Positions 9,132 to 18,176 of a stretch of DNA of 29,503 nucleotides are shown piece after piece. The stretch comes from Aerococcus viridans (lineage in GTDB: Bacteria > Bacillota > Bacilli > Lactobacillales > Aerococcaceae), in assembly GCF_002871935.1 (NCBI RefSeq), contig NZ_PNHQ01000020.1, positions 1 through 29,503 of the forward strand. The letters are read 5' to 3'. The notes beneath the pieces are model-generated. The model searched no databases and had not been told where the DNA came from. It worked only from the letters and a program-made list of their open reading frames with translations. A program made the position numbers and the translations under genes. Numbering within the stretch: position 1 is the stretch's first letter; each line of letters begins with the position of its first letter.

Positions 9132-9989
9132 ATGGCTGAGAAAAAATTAGCAAATACGCAAAAACGCGGTCGATTTTGGACCAAATTCTTTACCTATGCC
9201 TTCTTAGTCTTTATGGCAATCATCATTATCTATCCCTTGCTGATTACGATTACATCAGCCTTTAGGGGTGGAAACTTAATTGCCTTTAACTTGGACTTCT
9301 CAGGTCAGTTTACCTTGAGTAACTTTGAAAGATTGTTTACACAAACCCAATATGGTCAGTGGTACATCAATACCTTAATCGTTGCAGTCATTACGATGGC
9401 GCTACAGGTAACAATCATTACGCTAGCAGGGTATGCTTACTCAAGATACCGGTTTTCTGGGCGAAAACAATCCTTAAAATTTTTCATCATTGTTCAGATG
9501 GTACCAACAACTGCCGCTTTAACAGCCTTTTATGTAATGGCTTTACAAGTGGGTGGATTAGATAAGTTATGGTTTTTGATTTTTGCTTATGTCGGCGGAT
9601 CAATTCCGATGAACTCATGGTTGATGAAAGGGTATTTTGATACAGTACCAATTGACCTAGATGAATCTGCTAAATTGGACGGTGCTGGTCATTTACGGAC
9701 TTTTGGTCAAATTGTTTTACCACTTGTTCGACCAATGATTTCAGTACAAGCCTTATGGGCATTTATGACTCCGTTTGGTGAATACATGCTAGCCCGTTTT
9801 ATCTTACGATCACCAGAAAACTATACCGTAGCCATCGGGTTACAACAATTTATTACCAATCCCCGTGAACAACGGGTAACCCTATTCGCGGCAGGGGCCT
9901 TATTAATTGCCTTACCAATCTCAATCATGTTCTTCTACTTACAAAAGAACTTTGTGTCTGGTTTAACTGCTGGTGGTACTAAGGGGTAA
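9132..9989 (+). CDS. malG: Maltodextrin ABC transporter permease MalG
   Basis: This is the second membrane subunit (285 aa), with about six transmembrane helices. The EAA loop [20 protein letters not shown] docks on the ATPase. The start ATG 9132 lies 3 bp after the malF stop, with GGAGG inside the end of malF, so translation is probably coupled. The C-terminus [12 protein letters not shown] is typical of MalG/MdxG proteins. Confidence 0.92.
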   Translation: MAEKKLANTQKRGRFWTKFFTYAFLVFMAIIIIYPLLITITSAFRGGNLIAFNLDFSGQFTLSNFERLFTQTQYGQWYINTLIVAVITMALQVTIITLAGYAYSRYRFSGRKQSLKFFIIVQMVPTTAALTAFYVMALQVGGLDKLWFLIFAYVGGSIPMNSWLMKGYFDTVPIDLDESAKLDGAGHLRTFGQIVLPLVRPMISVQALWAFMTPFGEYMLARFILRSPENYTVAIGLQQFITNPREQRVTLFAAGALLIALPISIMFFYLQKNFVSGLTAGGTKG

Positions 9990-10029
9990 TACATCATTCT
10001 TCACACATTAATCAATAGAAAGTTAGGCG

Positions 10030-10878
10030 ATGAACGTGCTAAAAGCGATATTTCCCATCAATTATTTTAAGAGTATTTGGACACCAAACAGTATTTGGTT
10101 TAACCGCCATGACCTTAAATGGTGGCAAATGATTTTAGTCATCCTCTTTCTAAATGGTTTGATGACAATTCCAGTAACCTTAAACTATGCCAATATGACC
10201 GAATTTCCTGTAACGGATTATTATCCTAATGCCATGGCCCTTGTAGACAATCAACTAGTAGAAGATATGCAACAAGTCACCTTTTCTGAGGGTGAAATGT
10301 TGATTGATCAGCAACTAATAGCTGAAACCGCTGAAGGGACTACCGCTTTTGGATTAGCAGATGATCAAGTCAATGCATTAACTGCTAGCGGGAAAACGGC
10401 CATCATTTTCCAAGAGAATCAGTTTATCTTAATGGAAGCTGGCGCACCAACAGCGACAGTTCTTTATACAAAAGACTTTGATTTGACTGGTTTGGATAAA
10501 GATGGTATTCAAGCAAGCTTGAGTCAGCAATGGTTGGATCAAAATCGGGTCTTAGTGGTCTTGATTTTCTCGAGTGTGATTAGCCTAATTTTCTTAGCAA
10601 TGAACCTTTTCTTAGTGGGCATTGCGGCCCTTATGTTCTATATGACGAAGGGGAGCCCAGTGACATCGATCGAAAGTTATAAAGAGTCTGTCAATTTGAT
10701 TCTAAATGCCTTGTCATTACCAACTCTATTGGCTATGGCATATGGCTTATACAATTTTGATGTGTCTTTAATGGCCAGTCTACAAACAATTGGTTTAGTT
10801 ACCATGTTGCTGTTAGTCATGTGGAAAACACGTTTCCGCGATCAAACACTAGATGAATTTAAACTGTTAGAAGTTTAG
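10030..10878 (+). CDS. malA: DUF1189 membrane protein, MalA-like
   Basis: This 282-aa protein belongs to the DUF1189 family, called MalA in the pneumococcal maltodextrin operon. One helix lies at about residues 34-52, followed by an external domain of some 120 residues and three hydrophobic segments in the last 110 residues. It sits between malG and malK in the same orientation, 41 bp after malG. Its biochemical role is not established; position suggests assembly, regulation or gating of the transporter. The symbol follows the streptococcal usage and is not the archaeal or fungal malA. Confidence 0.7.
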   Translation: MNVLKAIFPINYFKSIWTPNSIWFNRHDLKWWQMILVILFLNGLMTIPVTLNYANMTEFPVTDYYPNAMALVDNQLVEDMQQVTFSEGEMLIDQQLIAETAEGTTAFGLADDQVNALTASGKTAIIFQENQFILMEAGAPTATVLYTKDFDLTGLDKDGIQASLSQQWLDQNRVLVVLIFSSVISLIFLAMNLFLVGIAALMFYMTKGSPVTSIESYKESVNLILNALSLPTLLAMAYGLYNFDVSLMASLQTIGLVTMLLLVMWKTRFRDQTLDEFKLLEV

Positions 10879-10976
10879 TCTAAATAGAGAAAAAATATAT
10901 AACACTAGTATTGCCTTTAATGTGAAGAAGAAAATGACAATCGAAATGTGCATTTTTGAAGATAGGAGAATGCCTT

Positions 10977-12080
10977 GTGGCTGAAATAAAATTAAATCAT
11001 ATTTATAAAAAATACGATAATGCGGAGAAGTTTTCGGTAACGGACTTCAATTTAGACATTCAAGACAATGAATTTATTGTCTTTGTAGGGCCATCTGGTT
11101 GTGGAAAGTCTACAACCTTACGTATGGTCGCTGGTTTGGAAGATATTACCAAAGGAGACTTGGTGATTGACGGGCAAGTAGTGAATGATGTCGCGCCTAA
11201 AACGCGTGATATCGCTATGGTATTCCAAAACTATGCCTTATACCCGCATATGACTGTGCGTGAAAATATGGCCTTTGGTTTGAAATTACGCAAAGTAGAT
11301 AAGAAGGAAATTGATACTCGTGTAGATGAAGCGGCGGAATTACTACAAATCACAGACTTGTTAGACCGTAAGCCAGCAGCTTTATCTGGTGGGCAACGTC
11401 AACGAGTGGCCCTTGGTCGTGCGGTTGTCCGTCAACCAAAAGCCTTCTTAATGGATGAACCTTTATCTAACTTGGATGCTAAGCTACGTGTCCATATGCG
11501 GTCTGAAATAGCCAAATTACATAAAAGATTAAATACAACGATTATCTATGTAACCCATGACCAAACGGAAGCGATGACTCTGGCTGACCGGATTGTCATT
11601 ATGAATGCGGGTGAGATTCAGCAAGTAGGCACACCACTTGAGGTTTATAACAATCCTGAAAATGCCTTTGTTGCAGCTTTTATGGGGTCACCAGCTATGA
11701 ACTTAGTGGATGTGAAGTATGAAGCTGGTCAAATCCATTTAGCGGGAGGTACGAAACTTGAAGTAACCTTACCATCTCGTCGTATATTAGATGAGAAAGG
11801 TTATGACGGTAAGACAGTGACCTTTGGTATTCGACCAGAAGATATGCAATCTGAACAATTAGCTTTAGATGCAACGCCAGAGACAGTTGTAGAACCAACG
11901 ATTACGGTATCAGAATTAACCGGGGCAACCTCGATCCTTTACCTAGATGTAAATGGTCAAGAATTTATTGCTGTTGTCGATGCCCGTGACTATCATGAAG
12001 TTGGTTCAACCATCAAGATTGCCTTTAATATGAACAAAGCGCACTTTTTTGATGTTGAAACGGGCAAAGTGATTAAATAG
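10977..12080 (+). CDS. malK: Sugar ABC transporter ATPase MalK/MsmX type
   Basis: This ATP-binding subunit powers the MalEFG importer (about 367 aa). Walker [10 protein letters not shown] (about residues 38-46, Lys44), Q-loop, signature LSGGQRQR, Walker B AFLMDEP, D-loop SNLDAKL and switch His in VTHDQTEA are all present. The C-terminal TOBE/regulatory domain begins near residue 240. GTG 10977 is chosen because AGGAG at 10964-10968 precedes it by 8 nt; the longer TTG frame from 10956 would bury that site. Such ATPases often serve several sugar importers in Firmicutes. A hairpin follows at 12101. Confidence 0.9.
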   Translation: MAEIKLNHIYKKYDNAEKFSVTDFNLDIQDNEFIVFVGPSGCGKSTTLRMVAGLEDITKGDLVIDGQVVNDVAPKTRDIAMVFQNYALYPHMTVRENMAFGLKLRKVDKKEIDTRVDEAAELLQITDLLDRKPAALSGGQRQRVALGRAVVRQPKAFLMDEPLSNLDAKLRVHMRSEIAKLHKRLNTTIIYVTHDQTEAMTLADRIVIMNAGEIQQVGTPLEVYNNPENAFVAAFMGSPAMNLVDVKYEAGQIHLAGGTKLEVTLPSRRILDEKGYDGKTVTFGIRPEDMQSEQLALDATPETVVEPTITVSELTGATSILYLDVNGQEFIAVVDARDYHEVGSTIKIAFNMNKAHFFDVETGKVIK

Positions 12081-12100
12081 CCCGAATAAGGCCCGAATAA

Positions 12101-12139
12101 GGTACATGCGAATCTCTCAAGAACCGTGTGTGCCTTTTT
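12101..12139 (+). terminator. Probable terminator after malK
   Basis: Arms 12101-12110 and 12125-12134 pair with two G-U pairs and one mismatch, followed by TTTTT. It is moderately strong and would separate the importer operon from the oxidation cluster. Confidence 0.55.
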
Positions 12140-12153
12140 CTATAACAGTTAAA

Positions 12154-12167
12154 GAAAACGGTTGCAC
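12154..12167 (+). promoter_or_regulatory. MalR-type box before oxidation cluster
   Basis: GAAAACGGTTGCAC repeats the malE box almost exactly. Unlike the other three boxes, no good -10 stands 17 bp behind its TTGCAC, because that spot runs into the ribosome site at 12191. TATAAC (12141-12146) upstream is a possible -10 but lacks a good -35. The box may therefore act as a roadblock downstream of a weak promoter or of malK read-through. Confidence 0.6.
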
Positions 12168-12202
12168 AATGAATGATATAAAATTTTATAAGGAGGTTTC
12201 TT

Positions 12203-13297
12203 ATGACAGAAATAGTAACAAACTTAAAAGTAGCCATTATCGGATGCGGGGGTATTGGTATGCAAAAGCATCTACCAGCCTTGTCTCAAGTTGAAGGTGT
12301 CGAATTAGTGGCATTTTGTGACTTAATCGAAGAAAGAGCGCAAGCTGGAAAGGCTAAATTTGGTCATAAAGATTCACGTGTCTACACGGACTATCAAACC
12401 ATGCTTACTAAAGAAACATTGGATGTTGTCCATGTTTGTACCCCAAATGCTAGCCATGCAGAATTATCAATTGCTGCCTTAGATGCGGGTAACCATGTGA
12501 TGTGTGAAAAACCAATGGCTAAAACAGCTGAAGAAGGTCGAGCAATGATTGAAGCGGCAAAGCGAAATGGTAAAAAATTGACTATTGGATATCAAAATCG
12601 TTTTAGAAAGGACAGTCAATATCTGAAGGCTATCTGCCAAGAAGGGCAATTAGGTGAAATTTATAACGCTAAAGCCCATGCTATTCGTCGTCGTGCGGTA
12701 CCAACTTGGGGTGTATTCCTTGATGAGGAAGCGCAAGGTGGAGGCCCTTTAATTGATATTGGTACTCATGCACTTGATCTAACTTTATGGATGATGGACA
12801 ATTATCAGCCCAAATACGTAGTTGGAAATACTTATAGAAAATTAGCTGACACACAAAATGCTGCTAATGCTTTTGGGTCTTGGGATCCTAACGAGTTTTC
12901 GGTTGAAGATTCCGCTTTTGGCTATATCGTCATGGAAAATGGTGCCAGCATCTATCTAGAATCATCTTGGGCGTTAAATACAGTAAACTCGGGTGAAGCT
13001 AAAACCACTTTACATGGAACTAAAGGTGGCGCAGATATGAACGATGGATTAACAATTAATGGTGAAGATCATGGACTTCTTTTTGATAAACAAGTGATTG
13101 TAGATCCAGGTTCTGTAGACTTCTTTGAAGGGGATACTTATGACCCTGAAGTTGCGGAAGCAGAGCAATGGATTCAAGCCATTATTCACGATACAGAACC
13201 AGTTGTAAAACCGCAAGAAGCTCTGATAGTGACTGAAATTCTAGAAGCAATTTATCAATCTGCAAAAACTGGACAACCCGTTTTTCTAAATCAATAG
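12203..13297 (+). CDS. Gfo/Idh/MocA-family dehydrogenase 1
   Basis: This is an NAD(P)-dependent oxidoreductase of 364 aa. The Rossmann domain starts with [18 protein letters not shown] (about residues 10-27). The family EKP motif appears as CEKPMA, and [14 protein letters not shown] in the C-terminal domain supplies the usual Asp and His catalytic residues. Members oxidise or reduce hydroxyls of sugars, inositol or amino sugars, often at C3 of a glucoside. ATG 12203 follows AAGGAGG. It heads a tight four-gene set (gaps 10, 38 and -1 bp) with a ThuA-like protein, an isomerase/epimerase and a second dehydrogenase, behind a MalR-type box. The exact substrate cannot be read from sequence. Confidence 0.85.
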   Translation: MTEIVTNLKVAIIGCGGIGMQKHLPALSQVEGVELVAFCDLIEERAQAGKAKFGHKDSRVYTDYQTMLTKETLDVVHVCTPNASHAELSIAALDAGNHVMCEKPMAKTAEEGRAMIEAAKRNGKKLTIGYQNRFRKDSQYLKAICQEGQLGEIYNAKAHAIRRRAVPTWGVFLDEEAQGGGPLIDIGTHALDLTLWMMDNYQPKYVVGNTYRKLADTQNAANAFGSWDPNEFSVEDSAFGYIVMENGASIYLESSWALNTVNSGEAKTTLHGTKGGADMNDGLTINGEDHGLLFDKQVIVDPGSVDFFEGDTYDPEVAEAEQWIQAIIHDTEPVVKPQEALIVTEILEAIYQSAKTGQPVFLNQ

Positions 13298-13307
13298 GAG
13301 GTTTCTG

Positions 13308-14021
13308 ATGGTTCGAGTGACAGTATGGAATGAGTTTCGTCATGAATTGACGGATGAGGATGTTAAAGATGTTTATCCAAAGGGAATTCATGAGGCATTA
13401 GCTAGTTTCTTAAGAACAGATTTTAAAGTGAATACGGCAACCCTGGACCAACCAGAACATGGACTGACAGAGAAGATTTTAGACCAAACAGATGTCTTAC
13501 TTTGGTGGGGACATATGGCACATGATGAGGTAGCCAATGCTATTGTAGACCGGGTTCACCAACGTGTTTTGGACGGAATGGGGCTAATTGTGCTTCATTC
13601 AGGCCATTTTTCTAAAATATTCCAGAAATTAATGGGCACGACTTGTAACTTGAAATGGCGCGAGGACGGCCTTACTGCTAGAGTGTGGAATGTCAATCCT
13701 TCTCATCCAATTACTCAAGGTGTAGGTGAATGGATTGATTTAGATCAAGAAGAAATGTATGGAGAACATTTTGATGTACCAGCGCCAGATGAACTGATCT
13801 TTATTACTGGTTATCCAAATGGAGAAGTTTTCCGTGGCGGTATGACTTATCGCCGTGGGAATGGGAAGATTTTCTATTTCCATCCAGGGCATGAAACTTT
13901 TCCGACTTATTACCATCCAACCATTCAACAAGTGATTAAGAATGCTGTGCATTGGGCAGCACCTTTAACAGAGCGACCAACATATGGGCATTTTCCCATT
14001 ACAATAAATAATAAAAATTAA
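13308..14021 (+). CDS. ThuA-like (trehalose utilisation) protein
   Basis: This 237-aa protein belongs to the ThuA family, which has a class I glutamine-amidotransferase-like fold. Typical segments are [12 protein letters not shown] at the N-terminus, [26 protein letters not shown] and the late [13 protein letters not shown]. The cysteine nucleophile of true amidotransferases is not evident at the elbow, where HSGHF stands instead. In Rhizobiaceae ThuA works with the dehydrogenase ThuB in turnover of trehalose and related disaccharides through 3-keto forms. Here it lies between a Gfo/Idh/MocA dehydrogenase and a sugar isomerase, which fits a role after oxidation. Its reaction is inferred only. 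Confidence 0.82.
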   Translation: MVRVTVWNEFRHELTDEDVKDVYPKGIHEALASFLRTDFKVNTATLDQPEHGLTEKILDQTDVLLWWGHMAHDEVANAIVDRVHQRVLDGMGLIVLHSGHFSKIFQKLMGTTCNLKWREDGLTARVWNVNPSHPITQGVGEWIDLDQEEMYGEHFDVPAPDELIFITGYPNGEVFRGGMTYRRGNGKIFYFHPGHETFPTYYHPTIQQVIKNAVHWAAPLTERPTYGHFPITINNKN

Positions 14022-14059
14022 AAATTGAAATGAAAACTAGATGAATATAGGAGGATTTT

Positions 14060-15028
14060 ATGAAATTAGGTGTATTTACCCCGTTATTTAATGACTTATC
14101 CTTTGAAGAGATGTTAGATCAAGTAGCAGAAAAAGGATTAGAAACTGTGGAAATTGGGACGGGTGCTAATCCAGGGGATGCTCATTTGAAGATTGATACC
14201 CTTTTAGCATCTAGTGACGCTAGAAAGGAATATCTACAAAAAGTAGCAGACCGTGGCTTATCTATTTCGGCTTTGTCAGCACACGGTAACCCTATTTCAC
14301 CGGACAAAGGCCAAGCGAAAGCCCATGATGAATTATTGAGAAAGACGATAAGATTAGCTTCTCTAATGAATATACCTGTGGTAAATGGTTTCTCTGGTGT
14401 TGCTGGGGGAAATGCAACGGATACGCACGTGAACTGGCCAGTCATTCCTTGGCCAACCGAATATGCGGATGCCTACAACTATCAATGGGACAAGGTTCTC
14501 ATTCCTTATTGGCAGGATATTAACCAAGAAGCAGGCGCTGCTGGCGTGAAAATTGGGATTGAAATGCACGGTGGTTTTTTAGCTCATACGCCAGCGACTA
14601 TGCTACGTTTACGATCTGAAGCTGGAAATAATATCGGTTGCAATTTCGACCCTTCACACATGTGGTGGCAAGGGATTGATCCAGTTGCAGCCATTAAAAT
14701 TCTAGGTAAAGCAGGGGCTATTAACCATTTCCACGCTAAAGACACTTACTTAGACCAAGATAATATCAATATGTATGGCTTAACAGATATGCAACCCTAT
14801 CAAGATGTCGCTACACGTGCTTGGACCTTCCGTAGTGTAGGAGAAGGTCATCCAATGTCAGAATGGTCACAAATGTTGGCACAATTGCGTATTTATGGTT
14901 ACGATTATGTCTTATCCATTGAACATGAAGACCCTATTATGTCAGTAGATGAAGGTTTAGACCGTGCCATCACTAATTTAAAATCTGTAATGATGCGTGA
15001 CCAACCTCAAGAAATGTGGTGGGCATAA
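14060..15028 (+). CDS. TIM-barrel sugar isomerase/epimerase family protein
   Basis: This 322-aa protein is of the AP-endonuclease-2/xylose-isomerase-like barrel family. Likely metal ligands are in register: Glu168 (GIEMHGG), Asp197 (NFDPSHMWW), His223 (INHFHAKD) and Glu288 (SIEHED). Such proteins isomerise or epimerise sugars, and some act as hydratases or lyases on 3-keto sugars. ATG 14060 follows AGGAGG. The stop codon overlaps the next start by one base (TAATG), so the two should be translated together. Confidence 0.84.
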   Translation: MKLGVFTPLFNDLSFEEMLDQVAEKGLETVEIGTGANPGDAHLKIDTLLASSDARKEYLQKVADRGLSISALSAHGNPISPDKGQAKAHDELLRKTIRLASLMNIPVVNGFSGVAGGNATDTHVNWPVIPWPTEYADAYNYQWDKVLIPYWQDINQEAGAAGVKIGIEMHGGFLAHTPATMLRLRSEAGNNIGCNFDPSHMWWQGIDPVAAIKILGKAGAINHFHAKDTYLDQDNINMYGLTDMQPYQDVATRAWTFRSVGEGHPMSEWSQMLAQLRIYGYDYVLSIEHEDPIMSVDEGLDRAITNLKSVMMRDQPQEMWWA

Positions 15029-16071
15029 TGACAATGGATAAAAACCAAGCTAAATTAAATATTGCCACAGTAGGTTACGGAGGTATGGGGACTTATCATG
15101 TTCATGGTCTGATTCCAGCTGAAAGTGATTACCTACAAGTTGTGGGGACTTATGATATTGATATGGATCGTAAAGAAGTAGCTGAAGAAACGGGTACCTA
15201 TGTTTATCCATCCTTTGAAGCTATTTTAGATGATCAGGAGGTAGATGCTATTCTTATTGCTACGCCTAATGACAGTCATAAGGATTTGGCTATTCGTTCA
15301 ATGCAAGCAGGGAAACATGTAATTTGTGAGAAGCCAGTAGCTATGAATACCCAAGAATTCGATGAAATGTTGGCAGTTGCCAAAGAAACTGGGCAGGTCT
15401 TGATGGTTCACCAAAACCGGCGCTGGGATCCAGATTTCTTACAAGTAAAAGAAATTTTTGATCAACGTCAAGCTATCGGTGATGTTTTCCAAATTGAGTC
15501 ACGGGTTCATGGCGCTAATGGTATTCCTGGAGACTGGCGACACCTTAAAGCCCATGGCGGAGGGATGGTCTTAGACTGGGGTATTCATCTCTTTGATCAA
15601 CTATTATGGTTAGTTGACTCGCCTATTAAGTCGGTGAATGCAGATTTATCTTATATTCTTGGTGATGAAGTAGATGATGGTTTTATGGCCTATATTACCT
15701 TTGAAAATGGGATTCGCGCTCTTGTAGAGGTAGGGACTTCTAACTTTGTCAGCTTACCACGTTGGTATATTAAAGGAAACCAAGGAACCGCAATCATTGA
15801 GGATTGGGAAATGAATGGTCGTATTGTGAAAGTTACAGGAAATGCAGTAGAAAACAAACCATCTCCAATTAGAGCAGGTGTTGGCTTAACGAAAACGATG
15901 GCACCACCAGTTGATGGGGTCACTGAGACCTTACCATTGCCGGAAATTCAAACAGTAGATACATCGTTTTATAAGAATTTTTATGATGTGGTCGTTCATG
16001 GCGCAGAACCAATCGTGAAGAATGAACAAGTTCGTCAAGTAATGCAATTAATTGATAGTATCTTGAAATAA
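15028..16071 (+). CDS. Gfo/Idh/MocA-family dehydrogenase 2
   Basis: This second NAD(P)-dependent oxidoreductase (about 347 aa) differs clearly from the first and is not a recent duplicate. The dinucleotide motif is ATVGYGGMGTYH, the family motif is CEKPVAM, and the catalytic-domain segment is GGMVLDWGIHLFDQLLWLVD with the conserved Asp and His. ATG 15028 overlaps the preceding stop as TAATG; the longer GTG frame from 15016 is unlikely. Two dehydrogenases in one cluster suggest an oxidation at the start and a reduction at the end of the pathway, which would recycle NAD internally. Confidence 0.84.
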   Translation: MTMDKNQAKLNIATVGYGGMGTYHVHGLIPAESDYLQVVGTYDIDMDRKEVAEETGTYVYPSFEAILDDQEVDAILIATPNDSHKDLAIRSMQAGKHVICEKPVAMNTQEFDEMLAVAKETGQVLMVHQNRRWDPDFLQVKEIFDQRQAIGDVFQIESRVHGANGIPGDWRHLKAHGGGMVLDWGIHLFDQLLWLVDSPIKSVNADLSYILGDEVDDGFMAYITFENGIRALVEVGTSNFVSLPRWYIKGNQGTAIIEDWEMNGRIVKVTGNAVENKPSPIRAGVGLTKTMAPPVDGVTETLPLPEIQTVDTSFYKNFYDVVVHGAEPIVKNEQVRQVMQLIDSILK

Positions 16072-16186
16072 GTACATGACGAATTGAAATAATTCATAAG
16101 CCGTAGACTAATGCTTTTTCCTATCATTTCCTAAAATTAGGATGTGTTTCCTGTCTATCCTGAAGAACTCGGCTAGTAGAGGAATC

Positions 16187-16215
16187 GCCCTCGGGAACTT
16201 TTCCCGAGGGCTTTT
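16187..16215 (+). terminator. Strong terminator of oxidation cluster
   Basis: A perfect 11-bp GC-rich stem (16187-16197 with 16201-16211) has a 3-nt loop and is followed by TTTTC. It lies 116 bp past the stop of the second dehydrogenase. Confidence 0.8.
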
Positions 16216-16522
16216 CTGACTCCTCACTCTGTAAAGGCTGAAGCCCTGACAGAGTGACATTGGTCTGAAATCCATACTTACTGTGACGGTATGCTAAGAA
16301 AGCATCAGCCTTAGGTATTAGTAGTGAGTGCTGAAAAAGTGAAATGTGATTATTGACATTAGTTAAGCTAACAGCATATTTATGACAATAATGCCTGGAT
16401 TTAACGATAGTTTTTCTCAATACAAAGTCATCAATTATTTGAGAAATAGATAAGACCGTAAATACAGTACCCAAAAATCAAGCTTTATAGTATATTTATG
16501 ATATAAATATACAAAAAATATT
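16216..16522. other. Gene-poor intergenic stretch with hairpin and palindrome
   Basis: No convincing gene is seen between the oxidation cluster and the coiled-coil pair. A perfect 9-bp stem (16224-16232 with 16249-16257) with a structured loop lies just after the terminator. A minus-strand frame of 116 codons (16474-16124, TTG start) is open, but has no ribosome site and no recognised domain. At 16490-16512 there is a perfect 10-bp-arm inverted repeat, GTATATTTAT / ATAAATATAC, which could be an operator for the genes that follow. Confidence 0.5.
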
Positions 16523-16540
16523 TTGGGAGGTTTGGGTATC

Positions 16541-17236
16541 GTGAAGAAAGGGATTATATTGGGCATTTCAATGCTACTTTTAGCAGCTTGTAGCAATGGT
16601 CAAGGGAATGAGCCTGCAGCAAGTGGGGTAGAAAGTACAGAAACTGCAACGTCTATAGAAACATCTTCAAATGATGAATCGGCAGTTGAGTCCAGTGAAG
16701 CCGCAGAAATGAGCGCACAAATTGCAGAGGTGTCAGCACAGATTGAGTCAATCACTGAAGAGAACGCACAATTACAAGCGGAAATTGATAGTAGTGAGCA
16801 ATCAACCATTGAAGGTTCCATTGATGCCACAGCAAAACATATCAGGGATCAAGCAGCTGCTTTTATTGAACTGACTGTGCCAAAAGATACAGAATTATAT
16901 GGCGAAGATATTCCGCAATTACGTATTGACCTTGAACCCTATGTTTCAAACAAATTATTGGATTTACTGGCTCCCGCTGAAGCTGGTGTTCTTCCACCAG
17001 AAAGTGAAAATTGGGTAAAAGTAGCACTTTTAGAGTATCAAGTTTTGGTAGACCCACAGGATATGGCCGGGGAATCCATACTCGTTGTAGTAAATGCAGT
17101 TACACATAAAAATGATTATGGGCATGAGTTTACAATCCAAGGTAACTATAGCTTAGAAATGGTTCAAGAAAACGATAGATGGGTAGTAGACAGATATACT
17201 TATTCAGCTGATGAATATTTTGGTACCTATGAATAG
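16541..17236 (+). CDS. Coiled-coil lipoprotein of unknown function
   Basis: This secreted lipoprotein is about 232 aa. GTG 16541 is chosen because GGGAGG at 16525-16530 precedes it; a longer TTG frame at 16523 would contain the ribosome site. The signal peptide ends in lipobox LLAAC (Cys17). A Ser/Thr/Glu-rich linker follows, then a heptad-like coiled coil (AEMSAQIAEVSAQIESI, roughly residues 55-90) and a C-terminal alpha/beta domain of about 130 residues. The C-terminal domain aligns by eye with that of the next protein (vPkDT...LEPyV...LL...AP; VDP...D.VLVvV; W...), so the two are paralogues. No known family is recognised. A wall- or stress-related sensor is possible but unproven. Confidence 0.8.
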   Translation: MKKGIILGISMLLLAACSNGQGNEPAASGVESTETATSIETSSNDESAVESSEAAEMSAQIAEVSAQIESITEENAQLQAEIDSSEQSTIEGSIDATAKHIRDQAAAFIELTVPKDTELYGEDIPQLRIDLEPYVSNKLLDLLAPAEAGVLPPESENWVKVALLEYQVLVDPQDMAGESILVVVNAVTHKNDYGHEFTIQGNYSLEMVQENDRWVVDRYTYSADEYFGTYE

Positions 17237-17257
17237 AGTGGACGGGAGGCAATTTAA

Positions 17258-17923
17258 TTGAAAAAAAGAATGGTATTGGTAGCTGGGCTTATGGCCTTGT
17301 TTAACGGTTTTACGGTGCACGCACAGGAAAACACCTCATCCTTTGATAGAAGCCAAGCGGAACAAGCGTTGAGTGATTTAAATGTTCAATTAAAAGAATT
17401 GCAATCAGAAAACGAAGAATTACAAGATCAATTATCAGAAATTGAAGAAAAAAAGGTGAACATCGCAGCAAATGATGACTTATACCAAATTCTGACAGAT
17501 AAGGCTGTTCAATTCATTGAAGTGTATGTACCTGAGGATACTTCAGTTGAAATTGAAAATAAACACGATGTATATAGAGCATCTCTAGAGCCGTTTGTAA
17601 CGACAGATTTATTAAATGAAATTGCACCAACAGATGCAGAAGTGGCAGCTGAATTAAGCCAAGCGCCTGAGGGTATTCGTCAACAATACGAGATGTATTA
17701 TGCAAAAGTGACGATAGAAGACTATTCACTTAGGGTGGACCCAGCCACGGTTGGTACAGATGAAGTGCTGGTAGCAGTTGATATCGTTAAGAACGTCACC
17801 AAGAAACACTTTTTGGACGATACACTCATTACCAGATTAATGTTAACGATGGTTGAAGGTGATGGTGAATGGTTGATTAGCGATATCACTCAAATCAATT
17901 TAACCAATATGACGGTAGAGTAA
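17258..17923 (+). CDS. Secreted coiled-coil protein, paralogue of preceding
   Basis: This 221-aa exported protein starts at TTG 17258 behind GGGAGG, 21 bp after the previous gene. It has a standard signal peptide with probable cleavage after VHA (residue 22) and no lipobox cysteine. A coiled coil (SDLNVQLKELQSENEELQ, about 35-70) precedes a C-terminal domain related to that of the lipoprotein upstream. One copy is anchored and one is released, which suggests they may pair through their coiled coils. Function is unknown. Confidence 0.8.
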   Translation: MKKRMVLVAGLMALFNGFTVHAQENTSSFDRSQAEQALSDLNVQLKELQSENEELQDQLSEIEEKKVNIAANDDLYQILTDKAVQFIEVYVPEDTSVEIENKHDVYRASLEPFVTTDLLNEIAPTDAEVAAELSQAPEGIRQQYEMYYAKVTIEDYSLRVDPATVGTDEVLVAVDIVKNVTKKHFLDDTLITRLMLTMVEGDGEWLISDITQINLTNMTVE

Positions 17924-17990
17924 GGTATTTTTCGACTTGTCATCTGGAAAAAAGACTCAAAGATTAGTGTTTTAAATAAGGGTAATTCGA

Positions 17991-18024
17991 AAGAAGTCAT
18001 GATTCGTTTTCATGGCTTTTTTTT
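17991..18024 (+). terminator. Terminator after coiled-coil pair
   Basis: AGTCATGA and TCATGGCT form an 8-bp stem with one G-U pair, extended by A-U pairs and followed by eight T. It ends the two-gene unit before the convergent malR. Confidence 0.75.
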
Positions 18025-18132
18025 GCGTTATAGCTTTATTAAAGACATCCATAATTAGGAAACTTAGCAATACATTCTTAAAATCTAATAATTTTGGAAG
18101 TTCATAAAATACGAAGTTTAAGTCACTAACCA

Positions 18133-18165
18133 TAATAAAAAGACTGCAAGTAATCACAGTCTTTA
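18133..18165 (-). terminator. Terminator of malR
   Basis: On the minus strand AAAGACTG and CAGTCTTT pair around a 9- to 10-nt loop and are followed by a T-rich run (complement of the A run at 18137-18140). It lies just beyond the malR stop. Confidence 0.65.
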
Positions 18166-18176
18166 ACGATGTTTGA

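Noticed and set aside
12106..12294. 62-codon plus-strand frame overlapping the first dehydrogenase
   Set aside because: It runs through a terminator hairpin and the operator box and overlaps a clear gene in another frame.
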